The position numbers were made by a program, and so were the translations under genes. Below, piece after piece: positions 34,868 to 44,434 of a stretch of 64,000 nt of DNA; the stretch's first letter is position 1; every line of letters starts with the position of its first letter. The notes under the pieces were generated by a model. It saw only the letters and a list, made by a program, of their open reading frames with translations, was not told where the DNA came from and did no database searches. The stretch covers positions 62,001 to 126,000 of the forward strand of contig NZ_JAYXIH010000006.1 in the NCBI RefSeq assembly GCF_036016755.1, in the 5' to 3' direction. Source of the DNA: Aurantimonas coralicida_A (GTDB lineage Bacteria; Pseudomonadota; Alphaproteobacteria; Rhizobiales; Rhizobiaceae).

Positions 34868-35083
34868 TCAGTCGGCCGCTTCGAGGTTGACAGCCTTGGG
34901 GCCCTTGCCGCGCTTGTCGGGTTCGGTTTCGTACGAGACCTTCTGGTTCTCCTCCAGACCAGGCAGGCCGGATGCCTGCACTGCCGAGATATGAACGAAG
35001 ATGTCCACGCCGCCGTCGTCCGGCTTGATGAAGCCGAAGCCTTTCTCGGTATTGAAGAATTTGACCGTCCCGGTTTGTGCCAT
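34868..35083 (-). CDS. cspA: Cold-shock protein CspA family
   Basis: 71 residues from ATG 35083. RNP1 is KGFGFIKP and RNP2 DIFVHISAV, the nucleic-acid-binding motifs of cold-shock domains, in a full beta-barrel from TGTVKFFNTEKG to PKAVNLEAAD. Acts as an RNA chaperone. The 288-bp gap upstream (to 35371) leaves room for the long 5' leader that many csp genes use for cold regulation, though no conserved cold-box could be identified by eye. Confidence 0.96.
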   Translation of the reverse strand: MAQTGTVKFFNTEKGFGFIKPDDGGVDIFVHISAVQASGLPGLEENQKVSYETEPDKRGKGPKAVNLEAAD

Positions 35084-35371
35084 TATCGGGGTCCTTATCC
35101 TGGCATTACGTGTCGCCGTGTGGCGGTGGCAGGCAAGTCTTGACGAGGAAGGGAACCGATACATCGTGGTATCCGGTTTCGGTATACCACCCGGAGGAGG
35201 CGCCTCCGATACGCAGTTCGTCCATTACCTTTGTTCGCGAAATTGCCCAAACATCCCTTGAATGCTATCCCGCGCCGGGCGTTGCAAGTAAAAGTTTCTT
35301 GGCAAGCTTCACGTTTCATTTTGGGACAGGCGGTCTCACCCGACCTCCCGCACCGCCCACTGTTCAGGCTC
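35084..35371. other. Intergenic gap between divergent cspA and the pyroglutamyl-peptidase-like gene
   Basis: 288 bp with probable divergent promoters. On the minus strand, TTGCAA at about 35284 with CATTCA after 17 bp is a weak candidate for cspA, giving a leader of about 170 bases. No tRNA or other gene is seen. Confidence 0.3.
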
Positions 35372-36031
35372 ATGCGTTCCATGTCGTTACTCTTCGCCGG
35401 CTTTTCTTCCTTTCCGAGCGCGCCGCGCAATCCGACCGAGGATCTGGCGCGCGCGTTGCAGTGCGAGCGAGTCCGCTCCGATGGTCTCCACGCTGAGATT
35501 CTGCCCGTCGAGTGGGAGGGGAGCTGGTCGCGGCTTAAGGCCGCGATCGAAGCCGTGCGCCCGACGACCGTTGTGCTGTTCGGCCTCCACCAGCGCGCCG
35601 AACGCCTTCGCATCGAACTGGTCGCGCGCAACCGTCGCGAGCTCGGCCATGCCGACGCGGTCGGCGGCTTCCCATCGGGCCCGGCGGTGCTGGACGGTCC
35701 CCAGTCGCTGCCTGCAAATCTACCGTGGAACGACGTCGCCGCCGCCTTGCGCAGTGCCGGCGCCTCCTTCGAGTGGTCGACCAATGCCGGCGGCTATCTC
35801 TGCAACGATACGTTCTACCGCCTTGCCCATTATGCCACAGCGCTCGGCGTGCAGCGTTTCGGTTTCATCCATGTTCCGCTGAGCGATGAGGCGGTGGCTG
35901 ACACCGTCGCGAGCGAAGCGGTGCCGGACGTGTTCTGCAGCGTGCCGGCGGCAACCATCGAACGGGCGGCGCGGGCGCTGGCGGCGGCGTTGCACGCCGG
36001 CGCGGACGCGAGCCAGGAAGCGTACCTATGA
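35372..36031 (+). CDS. pcp: Pyroglutamyl-peptidase I-like protein (peptidase C15)
   Basis: 219 residues (ATG 35372; ATG 35381 also possible). N-terminal AGFSSFPSAPRNPT matches the C15 FxPF turn loosely; VVLFGLHQRAERLRIELVARN holds the family's Glu (RIE) region, and STNAGGYLCNDTFYRL holds the catalytic cysteine in the SxxAGxYxCN motif; HVP gives the histidine. All three triad residues are therefore present. Alphaproteobacterial members are divergent from the classical enzyme, so substrate preference is uncertain. The stop overlaps the methyltransferase ATG (ATGA). Confidence 0.78.
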   Translation: MRSMSLLFAGFSSFPSAPRNPTEDLARALQCERVRSDGLHAEILPVEWEGSWSRLKAAIEAVRPTTVVLFGLHQRAERLRIELVARNRRELGHADAVGGFPSGPAVLDGPQSLPANLPWNDVAAALRSAGASFEWSTNAGGYLCNDTFYRLAHYATALGVQRFGFIHVPLSDEAVADTVASEAVPDVFCSVPAATIERAARALAAALHAGADASQEAYL

Positions 36032-36849
36032 GCGGGTTCGACGAAGCGGCGTTGACGGACGCCTATGAAAGGGCGCTTTCGCTGGAAAAGGCCGGCGCGC
36101 ACGCGGCCGCTGCCGAAGCCTATCGCGAGTGTCTGGTGATCGATCCCGAGGACCATGGTGGCGCGGCGGTCCGCATCGCGGCGATGGGTCTGGGCGAGGC
36201 TCCGGAATCGGCCGGCGATGCCTATGTGGCGACGCTGTTCGACCAGCATGCCGAGGCGTTCGAGGACATTCTGGTGCGCCAGCTCCGCTACGGCGTTCCA
36301 GCGCTGATGGCTGCTCGAATCGCAGAGATCGCGCCCGGTCCCTACCAGCGCGTGCTCGATCTCGGTTGCGGCACCGGGCTTGCCGGCGAGGCGCTACGGG
36401 ATCGGGCGACGACACTGCTCGGCGTCGATCTGTCGGAAGGCATGATCGAGACGTGTTTCGACAAGGGTATCTACGACGATCTCTATATCGGCGAGGCAGT
36501 CGGCTTCCTCGCCGAGTTCGACGAGGAAGAACCGTTCGACCTGATCGTCGCCGCCGACGTGCTGCCTTATCTCGGCGGCCTCGACGCGCTGTTTTCCGGA
36601 GTCGCCGCACGGTTGGCGCCCGGCGGAATCTTCGGATTTTCAACCGAGACGCTGTCCGAGGCGACATTCGCCGGACGCGATTTCATGGTCGGCCCGCACC
36701 AGCGCTTCCATCACCGCGAGACGTATCTTGGGGACCGGCTCGCGGCGCATGGCTTCGATTGCCTGGAATGCGGACCGATCGTCGTCCGCCTCCAGGAGGG
36801 GCAGCCGGCCCCTGGTCATCTGGTGCTGGCGCGGCGTCGGGACTGGTGA
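36028..36849 (+). CDS. Class I SAM-dependent methyltransferase with helical N terminus
   Basis: 273 residues. The first 60 residues are helical with one TPR-like unit (AYERALSLEKAGAHAAAAEAYRECL, quoted in parts: HAAAAEAYREC), then a methyltransferase fold with DLGCGTGLAGEAL (motif I), GVDLSEGMIETC (motif II) and FDLIVAADVLPYLGGL (post-II). This TPR-methyltransferase layout is found in alphaproteobacterial proteins annotated as trans-aconitate-methyltransferase-like, target unknown. It overlaps the preceding stop by 4 bp. Confidence 0.85.
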   Translation: MSGFDEAALTDAYERALSLEKAGAHAAAAEAYRECLVIDPEDHGGAAVRIAAMGLGEAPESAGDAYVATLFDQHAEAFEDILVRQLRYGVPALMAARIAEIAPGPYQRVLDLGCGTGLAGEALRDRATTLLGVDLSEGMIETCFDKGIYDDLYIGEAVGFLAEFDEEEPFDLIVAADVLPYLGGLDALFSGVAARLAPGGIFGFSTETLSEATFAGRDFMVGPHQRFHHRETYLGDRLAAHGFDCLECGPIVVRLQEGQPAPGHLVLARRRDW

Positions 36850-36937
36850 GCCGACACTGCGTCAGATTTATACGGCGGCGGCAGGGGCGGGGGCGCTTCG
36901 CTAGCCATGCCGGTCATCCCCGCCGCTGACTGCCGAG

Positions 36938-37780
36938 TCAGGCCGAAACGACCGTCTGCCTCTGCTCGCCGAGGCCTTCGATCCCGAGCGTCATGACGTC
37001 GCCCACCTTGAGATACTTCGGCGGCTTCATACCCATCCCGACTCCCGGCGGCGTGCCGGTCGAGATCACGTCACCAGGCATCAACGTGAGAAACTGCGAC
37101 AGGTAAGACACCATGTGCGGCACGTTGAAGATCAGCGTGTTGGTGTTGCCGGTCTGGCGGCGTTCGCCGTTGACGTCGAGCCACATGGCGAGATTGTGGA
37201 CATCGCCGACTTCGTCGCGTGTCACCAACCAGGGACCGAGCGGACCGAAGGTGTCGTGGCTCTTGCCCTTGGTCCACTGGCCCATGCGCTTGGTCTGGAA
37301 GTCGCGTTCGGACACGTCGTTCATGATCGCAAAGCCTGCGACGTGGTTCATCGCGTCGGCTTCGGACACGTATTTCGCCTTGGCTCCGATGACGATCGCA
37401 AGCTCGACCTCCCAGTCGAGAGCCTGCGAGCCGCGCGGCATTTCGACGTCGTCGTTGGGACCGCACAGCGCGGACAGCGCCTTGGCGAAGAGGATCGGTT
37501 CGCTCGGCGGCTCTGCGCCGGTCTCGGCGGCGTGGTCCGAATAGTTCAGGCCAATGCACAGGATCTTCTGGATTTGCCCGACGCAGGGGCCCATGCGCGG
37601 CGTGCCGTCGACCGCGGGGAGGCTGGAAGGATCGAGAGCCTTCAGCTTGGCAAGCCCGGCGTCGGAGAGGACGTCTCCCGCGATGTCGCCGACATGGGCG
37701 CCAAGATCGCGCAGGGTGCCGTTGGCGTCGATAAGTCCCGGCTTTTCTTTGCCCGAGGGGCCATAGCGAACGAGTTTCAT
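36938..37780 (-). CDS. Fumarylacetoacetate hydrolase (FAH) family protein, probable 2,4-diketo-3-deoxy-sugar-acid hydrolase
   Basis: 280 residues. N-terminal cap MKLVRYGPSGKEKPGLI, then the FAH fold: ILCIGLNYSDHAAETG, metal ligands in DWEVELAIVIG and NDVSERDFQ, and PGDVISTGTPPGVGMG. The overall sequence pattern is the L-fuconate/L-rhamnonate branch of FAH enzymes, which cleave 2,4-diketo-3-deoxy acids to pyruvate and a hydroxy acid. The neighbouring SDR (50 bp upstream on the same strand) would supply the diketo acid, supporting this. The exact sugar cannot be told; no other sugar-acid gene is adjacent. Confidence 0.85.
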   Translation of the reverse strand: MKLVRYGPSGKEKPGLIDANGTLRDLGAHVGDIAGDVLSDAGLAKLKALDPSSLPAVDGTPRMGPCVGQIQKILCIGLNYSDHAAETGAEPPSEPILFAKALSALCGPNDDVEMPRGSQALDWEVELAIVIGAKAKYVSEADAMNHVAGFAIMNDVSERDFQTKRMGQWTKGKSHDTFGPLGPWLVTRDEVGDVHNLAMWLDVNGERRQTGNTNTLIFNVPHMVSYLSQFLTLMPGDVISTGTPPGVGMGMKPPKYLKVGDVMTLGIEGLGEQRQTVVSA

Positions 37781-37830
37781 GGTGCGTTGTCCGTCCTTCT
37801 AACGTGATGGGCAGGAAAAGCGTCGGCGCC

Positions 37831-38577
37831 TCAGTAGACGGCGCGGCCGCCGGAAATGTCGAACACCGCGCCGGTCGAAAACGAGCAGTCCTCGGAGGCG
37901 AGCCAGGCGATCATTGCGGCGACCTCGGCGGGCTCGACAAAGCGATTGAGCGGGATTTTCGACAGCATGTAGTCGATGTGCTCCTGGCTCATCTGGTCGA
38001 AGATCGCAGTGCGCGCGGCGGCCGGGGTGATGCAATTGACCAGGATGCCGGTGCCGGCAAGCTCCTTGCCAAGCGATTTGGTCAGGCCGATGAGGCCGGC
38101 CTTCGAGGCCGAATAATGCGAGGCGTTGGGATTGCCTTCCTTGCCGGCGATCGAGGCGATGTTGACGATCCGGCCATAGCCCTTTTCCAGCATCAGCGGC
38201 ACGACCGCACGGCTGGTCAGGAATGGCGCGACGAGATTGACCTCGATGGTCCTGCGCCAGACGTCGGGCTCCAACTCCCAGGTCTTGCCGTTGCCGCCGG
38301 TAATGCCGGCATTGTTGACGAGGATGTCGATCGCTCCGGCCTTGGCGAAGGCGTCCTTCGCGGCCGCTGCCACCGCGTTGGCGTCGGTCAGTTCGACCGT
38401 CTGGCCGCTGGCCTTCGCACCGAGCTGAGTCACCGCTTCCTCGATCGCCGCGCCATCGACATCCCACAGTACCGCCGAACCGCCGCTGGCGAGAATTCGC
38501 TCGGCGGTGGCCAGGCCGATGCCGCGCGCGCCGCCGGTGATGATCGCCGTGCGTCCCTGAAGATCGATGCGGTTCAT
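37831..38577 (-). CDS. SDR-family dehydrogenase, probable 2-keto-3-deoxy-sugar-acid 4-dehydrogenase
   Basis: 248 residues. Cofactor motif TGGARGIGLA near the start, NNAGITGGNG, catalytic Ser in NIASIAGKEG and YSASK (Tyr-xxx-Lys), and the ending FDISGGRAVY. In SDRs paired with an FAH hydrolase this enzyme oxidises 2-keto-3-deoxy-L-fuconate or -rhamnonate at C4 with NAD+. The pair is transcribed SDR first; a strong GGGGGA precedes ATG 38577. Confidence 0.88.
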   Translation of the reverse strand: MNRIDLQGRTAIITGGARGIGLATAERILASGGSAVLWDVDGAAIEEAVTQLGAKASGQTVELTDANAVAAAAKDAFAKAGAIDILVNNAGITGGNGKTWELEPDVWRRTIEVNLVAPFLTSRAVVPLMLEKGYGRIVNIASIAGKEGNPNASHYSASKAGLIGLTKSLGKELAGTGILVNCITPAAARTAIFDQMSQEHIDYMLSKIPLNRFVEPAEVAAMIAWLASEDCSFSTGAVFDISGGRAVY

Positions 38578-38760
38578 GAGAATCCCCCAAATGGCGGCTC
38601 GCGCCGGTCCAACCTTGCGGCCTCATGACATATCGCGGAGAAGGGTGCAATGTATACGTTAGGAGGTGCGGCTCCAGTTTGTGACCTGAAGTTGGAACAG
38701 CCCCTAATCGCGCCGATCGCTCATTTTCTATATGCTTCGCGGAAAGCATGGGAGCACGAG

Positions 38761-39075
38761 ATGTCGAAAGCGAGTCCCGCGTTGGAAGCGTTCATTGACG
38801 AAACGATCCGAAGGGGTCGTGAGAAAGGCTACGTCCCAACAATTTTTATAGGTATGCGCCAACAACTTGGAACCCGACCTGCCATAGCCAAACTTGTCCA
38901 GAGTGGTGATCTTCAGAGCGGCTTCAAGCGCCTGCACAAACTCAATCTGCTGGATTGGACAATCGAAGCCGCGGTAGAGAAGTTCCCTAACGAATTCACC
39001 GCTGACGATCTTGGATGCGCATCATTTCGGCTTCGTGAAGCGAGAAAGGGGGATGGCAATGCCGACCGGACCTAG
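38761..39075 (+). CDS. Hypothetical protein, 104 aa, orphan-like
   Basis: Not recognised. 104 residues from ATG 38761, soluble, charged, with features that look conserved: GYVPTIFIGMRQQLGT, IAKLVQSGDLQSGFKRL, LLDWTIEAAVEKFPNEFT. The base composition is clearly richer in A/T than the flanking genes, which suggests acquisition. It is alone between the minus-strand SDR and liv operons. An earlier in-frame ATG at 38650 has no support. Coding call rests on codon pattern and protein-like composition. Confidence 0.6.
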   Translation: MSKASPALEAFIDETIRRGREKGYVPTIFIGMRQQLGTRPAIAKLVQSGDLQSGFKRLHKLNLLDWTIEAAVEKFPNEFTADDLGCASFRLREARKGDGNADRT

Positions 39076-39186
39076 AGACGAGAAGCGCCCCGCCGCCGTC
39101 ATCGGCAATGTCGTTCGCGCCATGCGGATCGACTCCAACGAAGGCGCATGATGAAGACCTGACGGCCCCCCGGAGCTGAGGCATGG

Positions 39187-39953
39187 TCAGATCGCCAGGT
39201 ACTGGAGACGCAATTCCTTGTTGTCGATGATCTCCTGGGCGGTGCCATCGAAAACCACTTCGCCCATTTCCAGGATGATCGCCCGGTCCGCCAGATGCAG
39301 CGCGGCGATGGCGTTTTGTTCGACCAGGATCGTGGTGATGCCCAGCTGTTTGATCTCTTCCAGAATCCGCTCGATCTCATGCACGATCACCGGCGCCAGG
39401 CCTTCATAGGGCTCGTCGAGCAGCAGCAGTTTCACCTCGCGGGCGAGGGCCCTCGCCACCGCGAGCATCTGCTGCTCGCCGCCTGACATCGTCGTGCCTT
39501 CCTGGGTGCGGCGCTCCGCCAGCCGCGGGAAGTGATCGTAGATGCGCTCCAGCGTCCAGCCGATTGGCTTTTCGATCTGGGCGAGCTTGAGGTTTTCCTC
39601 GACGGTCAGGCCCGGGATGATCCGCCGGTCCTCGGGAACGAGCTGGATACCGGCCTGGGCCGCCTGATAGCTCTGCATTTCGTGCAGCGGCTGGCCTTCC
39701 AGCCAGATCTCGCCGCGCTTGAGTTCGGGTTGCCCGGCGCGGGCGATGGTGCGCAGCGTCGAGGTCTTGCCGGCGCCGTTGCGGCCAAGCAGCGCCAGGA
39801 TCTCGCCCTCGCGCACCTCGAAGGATACGCCCTGGACAATGTAGCTTTCGCCGTAATAGGCGTGCAGGTCCCGCGCGGCGAAGAACGGCGTCGCACCGGT
39901 CCCGGCCGCAGGGCGAGGGGAGGCCGGGCGTTCCGTCGTGGCGATGGTCTCGC

Positions 39954-39957
<4 letters not shown>
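39187..39957 (-). CDS. livF: Branched-chain amino acid-type ABC transporter ATPase LivF
   Basis: 256 residues. Walker A GRNGAGKTS, signature MSGGEQQML, Walker B LLLLDEPYEGLAPV, the LivF-type hallmark. A 25-residue Ala/Pro/Thr-rich N-terminal extension precedes the usual start (FFAARDLHAYYG). It pairs with LivG at the inner membrane as the two nucleotide-binding subunits. ATG 39957 overlaps the livG stop (ATGA). Confidence 0.95.
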
Positions 39958-40709
<752 letters not shown>

Positions 40710-40719
40710 GCCGGTTCCT

Positions 40720-41961
40720 CTATTCCGCGGCCGAATGGGCCGAGTGCGGCATGTCGGGCATTTGTTTATTGCCCGCCGTCTTCGGCCTGCGGACGATGCC
40801 GCCGATCCGGCGCAGTCCTTCCATGATGCCGCCCGGCAGCGCGATCACCAGGATCATGAACAGAAGGCCGAGCGTCAACAGCCAGCCTTCGCCGACGAAG
40901 GGGCTGGTGATCGCCACCATCGTCTCCTGCGCCCAGTCGGGCAGGAAGTCGAAGGTGCGATAGAGGAAGCTGTCGTTGAACGAGGAGAAGATCTGCTCGA
41001 GATATTTCATCACCGCCGCGCCGATGACCGGCCCGAGCAGCGTGCCGACGCCACCGAGGATGGTCATCAGAACGACTTCGCCCGATGCGGTCCACTGCAT
41101 GCGGTCGGCGCCCGCCAGCGGGTCGGTGACGGCCAGAAGACCGCCCGCAAGGCCGGCATACATGCCCGAAATGACAAAGGCGGTGAGTAGATAGGGCCGG
41201 GTGTTGAAGCCGGTGAAGGCCATCCGGTTCTGGTTGGATTTGATGGCGAGCAACATCATGCCGAAGGTCGAATTCTTGATCCGCATCGCCAGGAAGAAGG
41301 CAAGGATCAAAAGGATCGCGCAGAAATAGAAGCCGGCCCATCCCTGCAGTTCGATTCCGAAGAAGTTTGGCGATGGCAGCGACGCGGAGGCGGTGCCGAA
41401 GGCGCGGTCGATGATCCGCGGATCGCTGCGGGAGATCTGCAGGCCCGTCTCGCCATTGGTGATCGGCGTCAGCACCGAATAGGCGAGGTTGTAGGACATC
41501 TGCGCGAAGGCCAGCGTCAGGATCGAGAAGTAGATGCCCGACCTGCGCAGGCTGACGAAGCCGATGGCCAGCGCGAACACGCCGGCGACGAGGATCGCGA
41601 AGACCAGCCCGAAGACGGCGTTCATCGACAAGAGCTTGAACATCCAGACCGCAGCATAGGAGCCCGCTCCCAGGAAGGCGGCATGGCCGAAGGACAGATA
41701 GCCGGAGAAGCCGAACAGGATGTTGAAGCCGAGCGCGAAGATCCCGAAGATCGCGAACTTCTGCAGGATGTCTGGATAACCGGCGCCGATCGGCGCCAGC
41801 CAGATCGGCATGGTCAGTATCGCCGCCGCGAAAAGCGCGACATAGACATAATCCCCCATCGGCCCCTCGAAGAAGCCGCGCTGGCGCTTGGCTGCCGGCG
41901 GAGTCGAACGATGCGGACCGGTCTCGGCGGTCGATACGGAGGGTGAAACAGCGCTGTTCAT
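40720..41961 (-). CDS. livM: ABC transporter permease LivM
   Basis: 413 residues with a 30-residue polar N-terminal extension, then about nine hydrophobic spans. FGILFGFSGYLSFGHAAFLGAGSYAA and the conserved EVVLMTILGGVGTLLGPVIGA mark the LivM family. The C-terminal tail (after GLLFMILVIALPGGIM) is long and polar. Forms the translocation pore with LivH. Four bp from the livH stop. Confidence 0.95.
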   Translation of the reverse strand: MNSAVSPSVSTAETGPHRSTPPAAKRQRGFFEGPMGDYVYVALFAAAILTMPIWLAPIGAGYPDILQKFAIFGIFALGFNILFGFSGYLSFGHAAFLGAGSYAAVWMFKLLSMNAVFGLVFAILVAGVFALAIGFVSLRRSGIYFSILTLAFAQMSYNLAYSVLTPITNGETGLQISRSDPRIIDRAFGTASASLPSPNFFGIELQGWAGFYFCAILLILAFFLAMRIKNSTFGMMLLAIKSNQNRMAFTGFNTRPYLLTAFVISGMYAGLAGGLLAVTDPLAGADRMQWTASGEVVLMTILGGVGTLLGPVIGAAVMKYLEQIFSSFNDSFLYRTFDFLPDWAQETMVAITSPFVGEGWLLTLGLLFMILVIALPGGIMEGLRRIGGIVRRPKTAGNKQMPDMPHSAHSAAE

Positions 41962-41965
41962 CGGA

Positions 41966-42979
41966 TCAGACCTCCATGACGCCCTTGCGGCCCATCAAGC
42001 CGCGTGGACGGACGAGCAGGACGACGACGGCGACGAGATAAATGATGATCTGGTCGATGCCCGGAACGATGTCCTTGACCTCGGTCAGCGAGGCGAAGGA
42101 CTGCAGGATTCCCAGCAAGAAGCCGGCAACCACCGCGCCGGGAAGCGATCCCATGCCCCCGACGACGACGACGACGAATGACAAGACCAGGAAATCCATC
42201 CCCAGATGGTAGTTCGGCGCGAGGATCGGCGTGTACATGACGCCGGCAAGGCCCGCGACGACCGCGGCCAGCCCGAAGACGATCGAGAACTTGCGGCCGA
42301 TATTGATCCCGAGCAGGCCGACGGTCTCGCGATCCGCCATCCCGGCCCTGACGACCATGCCGAAGGTGGTCAGTTGCAAGAAGGCGAAGACGGCGGCGAT
42401 GACGACGAGCGAGAACAGGAAATAGACGATCCGCCACATCGGATAGCTGATGCCCGTGACCCCGAACCATTGGCCAATGTCGGCGCTGCCGGCCAGCGCC
42501 GGGGGCGCTGTGAGCGGGATCGGGTTGGCGCCGAAATAGTGCTTGACGATCTCCTGCAACACGATCGCCAGGCCGAAGGTCACCAGAATCTGCTCGGCAT
42601 GGCTGCGCTTGTAGAAGAAGCGGATGAGCCCGCGCTCCATGGCGAGGCCGATCAAGAGCATGACCGGGATCGCCACCAGGACCGACAGGGGGACAGCCCA
42701 GTCGACGATCGCGCGGCCGGTGTCTCCCCACCAGATCTCCAGATAGGGAATTTCCTTGTAGGCCTCGAAAAACGTGACGCTCTCGTCGCGGATCCGCTCG
42801 GAGATCGTCAGCAATTTGGTGAAGGCCACGGCACAGAAGGCGCCGAGCATGAACAGCGCGCCATGGGCGAAATTGACCACACCCAGGGTGCCGAAGATCA
42901 ATGTCAGGCCGAGGGCGATCAGCGCGTAGGCGCCGCCCTTGTCGAGCCCGTTCAAGACCTGAAGAATAATGGCGTCCAT
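41966..42979 (-). CDS. livH: ABC transporter permease LivH
   Basis: 337 residues, longer than the 290-300 of typical LivH owing to an insertion in the loop near residues 60-110 (FFEAYKEIPYLEIWWGDTG), which is usual in the urea/amide-like HAAT transporters. Family motifs: LNGLDKGGAYALIALGLTLIFGT and VVVVVGGMGSLPGAVVAGF. ATG 42979. A stem-loop at 43023-43050 separates it from the binding protein gene. Confidence 0.94.
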   Translation of the reverse strand: MDAIILQVLNGLDKGGAYALIALGLTLIFGTLGVVNFAHGALFMLGAFCAVAFTKLLTISERIRDESVTFFEAYKEIPYLEIWWGDTGRAIVDWAVPLSVLVAIPVMLLIGLAMERGLIRFFYKRSHAEQILVTFGLAIVLQEIVKHYFGANPIPLTAPPALAGSADIGQWFGVTGISYPMWRIVYFLFSLVVIAAVFAFLQLTTFGMVVRAGMADRETVGLLGINIGRKFSIVFGLAAVVAGLAGVMYTPILAPNYHLGMDFLVLSFVVVVVGGMGSLPGAVVAGFLLGILQSFASLTEVKDIVPGIDQIIIYLVAVVVLLVRPRGLMGRKGVMEV

Positions 42980-43022
42980 AGGTCCCTCTGATCGATCCTA
43001 TCGATCCTCGCGAAAGCTTGAT

Positions 43023-43050
43023 GGGCCGCCGGCCCTTCGGTCGGCGGCCC
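43023..43050 (-). promoter_or_regulatory. Intercistronic stem-loop between livK and livH
   Basis: GGGCCGCCG and CGGCGGCCC form a 9-bp stem with a 10-base loop, without a T-run. Located in the 90-bp gap after the binding-protein stop, it probably slows 3' decay or partially ends transcription so that more binding protein than permease is made. Confidence 0.7.
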
Positions 43051-43069
43051 TCATCATGTCAGCCCTGGA

Positions 43070-44434
43070 TCAGGCCGCGCAACCTTTGACTTCCGAGGGG
43101 CCGAGTTCACCACCGAAGATCTCCGGATCGTAGGTGACCTCGTCGCGCGGCACGACCTTGACGATCTCCATGAGATCGAACTGGTTGGTCGGCTCCTGCT
43201 TGCCGCGCACCACCAGAACGTCCTTGAAGCACTGGTGATCGGCGCCGCGATACAGTGTCGGCCCGTTGCCGAGCCCGTCGAACTCGAAGTCCTCAAGTGC
43301 CTTGATCAATTCCGGCGGATAGAAGGTGCCGGCAGTCTCGGCGGCGTTGGCATAGAGCAGCGTCTGCGCGTAGCAGGTCTGTGCAGCCTGCGACGGTGGA
43401 CGGCCGTAGGCCTCGCCGAACGACTTGGAGAAGGCCTTGGAGGCCTCGTTGTCGAGTTTCCAATCCCAGTTGGCGGTGCCGAGAATACCCTTCACGGCTT
43501 CACCGGCGCCCTGCGCCATCAACTCGGAGAACAGCGGTACGACGATCTCGAACTGTTTGCCGTTGACCTGCTTGCTCTTCATGTCGAACTGAGTGACGGC
43601 CTGACGCAGCGAATTGACCATGTCGCCGCCGTAGTGGTTGAGGATCAGGACATCGGCGCCGGAATTGAGCACCGGCGTGAGATACTGCGAGAAATCGCCG
43701 GCGCCGAGCGGCGTGCGAACGGCCTGCGCCGTTTTCCAGCCGAGCGCCTCGGTGGCGTTCTTGATCGATTCTTCCTGGGTCCAGCCCCAAGTGTAGTCGG
43801 CCGTCAGGTGGTAGGCGACACGATCCTTGCCATATTCCTCGGCGAGCACCGGTCCGAGCGCCTGTCCCGACATGTAGGCGTTGAAGAAATGGCGGAAGCC
43901 GTAGCGCCGCTTGTCCTTGCCGGTGGTGTCATTGGAGTGGGTCAGACCCGCCATGAAGATGACACCCATCTCCTGGCAGAGCGACTGCACCGCGATCGCG
44001 ACGCCCGAGGACGAGCCGCCGGTGATCATGATCGCGCCGTCGGCTTCGATCATCCGCTTGGCCGAGGCCCGCGCCGCGTCGGACTTGGTCTGGGTGTCGC
44101 CGGTGACGAAGGCGACCTTCTTGCCGAGAATGCCGTTGCCCTTGAGGTTTGACGGCTTGAGCAGCGGGATCAGGCCACCGTCGCCTTCACCATTGAGGTG
44201 CTTGACGGCCAACTCGTAGGCCCGCAACTCGTCGGCGCCCTCGTCGGCATAGGGGCCGGACTGGGGGACGTTGAAACCGAGGGTGACCGTGTCGCCGTTC
44301 GGATTGTTGCAAAAAGCCTGGTCCTGCGCCCATGCGCCACGTGTGAACACGTGCGGCATGGCGAGGCCGGCGCCAACGCCGACGCCCGTCGTGAGTAACT
44401 GCCGACGGGTCCATCCGTCCTTGAAAAATGCCAT
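43070..44434 (-). CDS. livK: Substrate-binding protein of the HAAT (branched-chain/urea/amide-type) ABC transporter, Tat-type signal
   Basis: 454 residues. The N terminus has a twin-arginine motif (GWTRRQLLTTGVGVGAGLAM) and AWA cleavage site, so export is probably by Tat rather than Sec. The mature part is a periplasmic-binding fold: VTLGFNVPQSGPYADEG, then GGSSSGVAIAVQSLCQE, and TADYTWGWTQEESI. Length and spacing differ from classical LivK (about 370), suggesting a ligand such as an amide or urea-like compound; this is inference. First gene of the operon; a GGGAGG ribosome site precedes ATG 44434. Confidence 0.9.
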   Translation of the reverse strand: MAFFKDGWTRRQLLTTGVGVGAGLAMPHVFTRGAWAQDQAFCNNPNGDTVTLGFNVPQSGPYADEGADELRAYELAVKHLNGEGDGGLIPLLKPSNLKGNGILGKKVAFVTGDTQTKSDAARASAKRMIEADGAIMITGGSSSGVAIAVQSLCQEMGVIFMAGLTHSNDTTGKDKRRYGFRHFFNAYMSGQALGPVLAEEYGKDRVAYHLTADYTWGWTQEESIKNATEALGWKTAQAVRTPLGAGDFSQYLTPVLNSGADVLILNHYGGDMVNSLRQAVTQFDMKSKQVNGKQFEIVVPLFSELMAQGAGEAVKGILGTANWDWKLDNEASKAFSKSFGEAYGRPPSQAAQTCYAQTLLYANAAETAGTFYPPELIKALEDFEFDGLGNGPTLYRGADHQCFKDVLVVRGKQEPTNQFDLMEIVKVVPRDEVTYDPEIFGGELGPSEVKGCAA

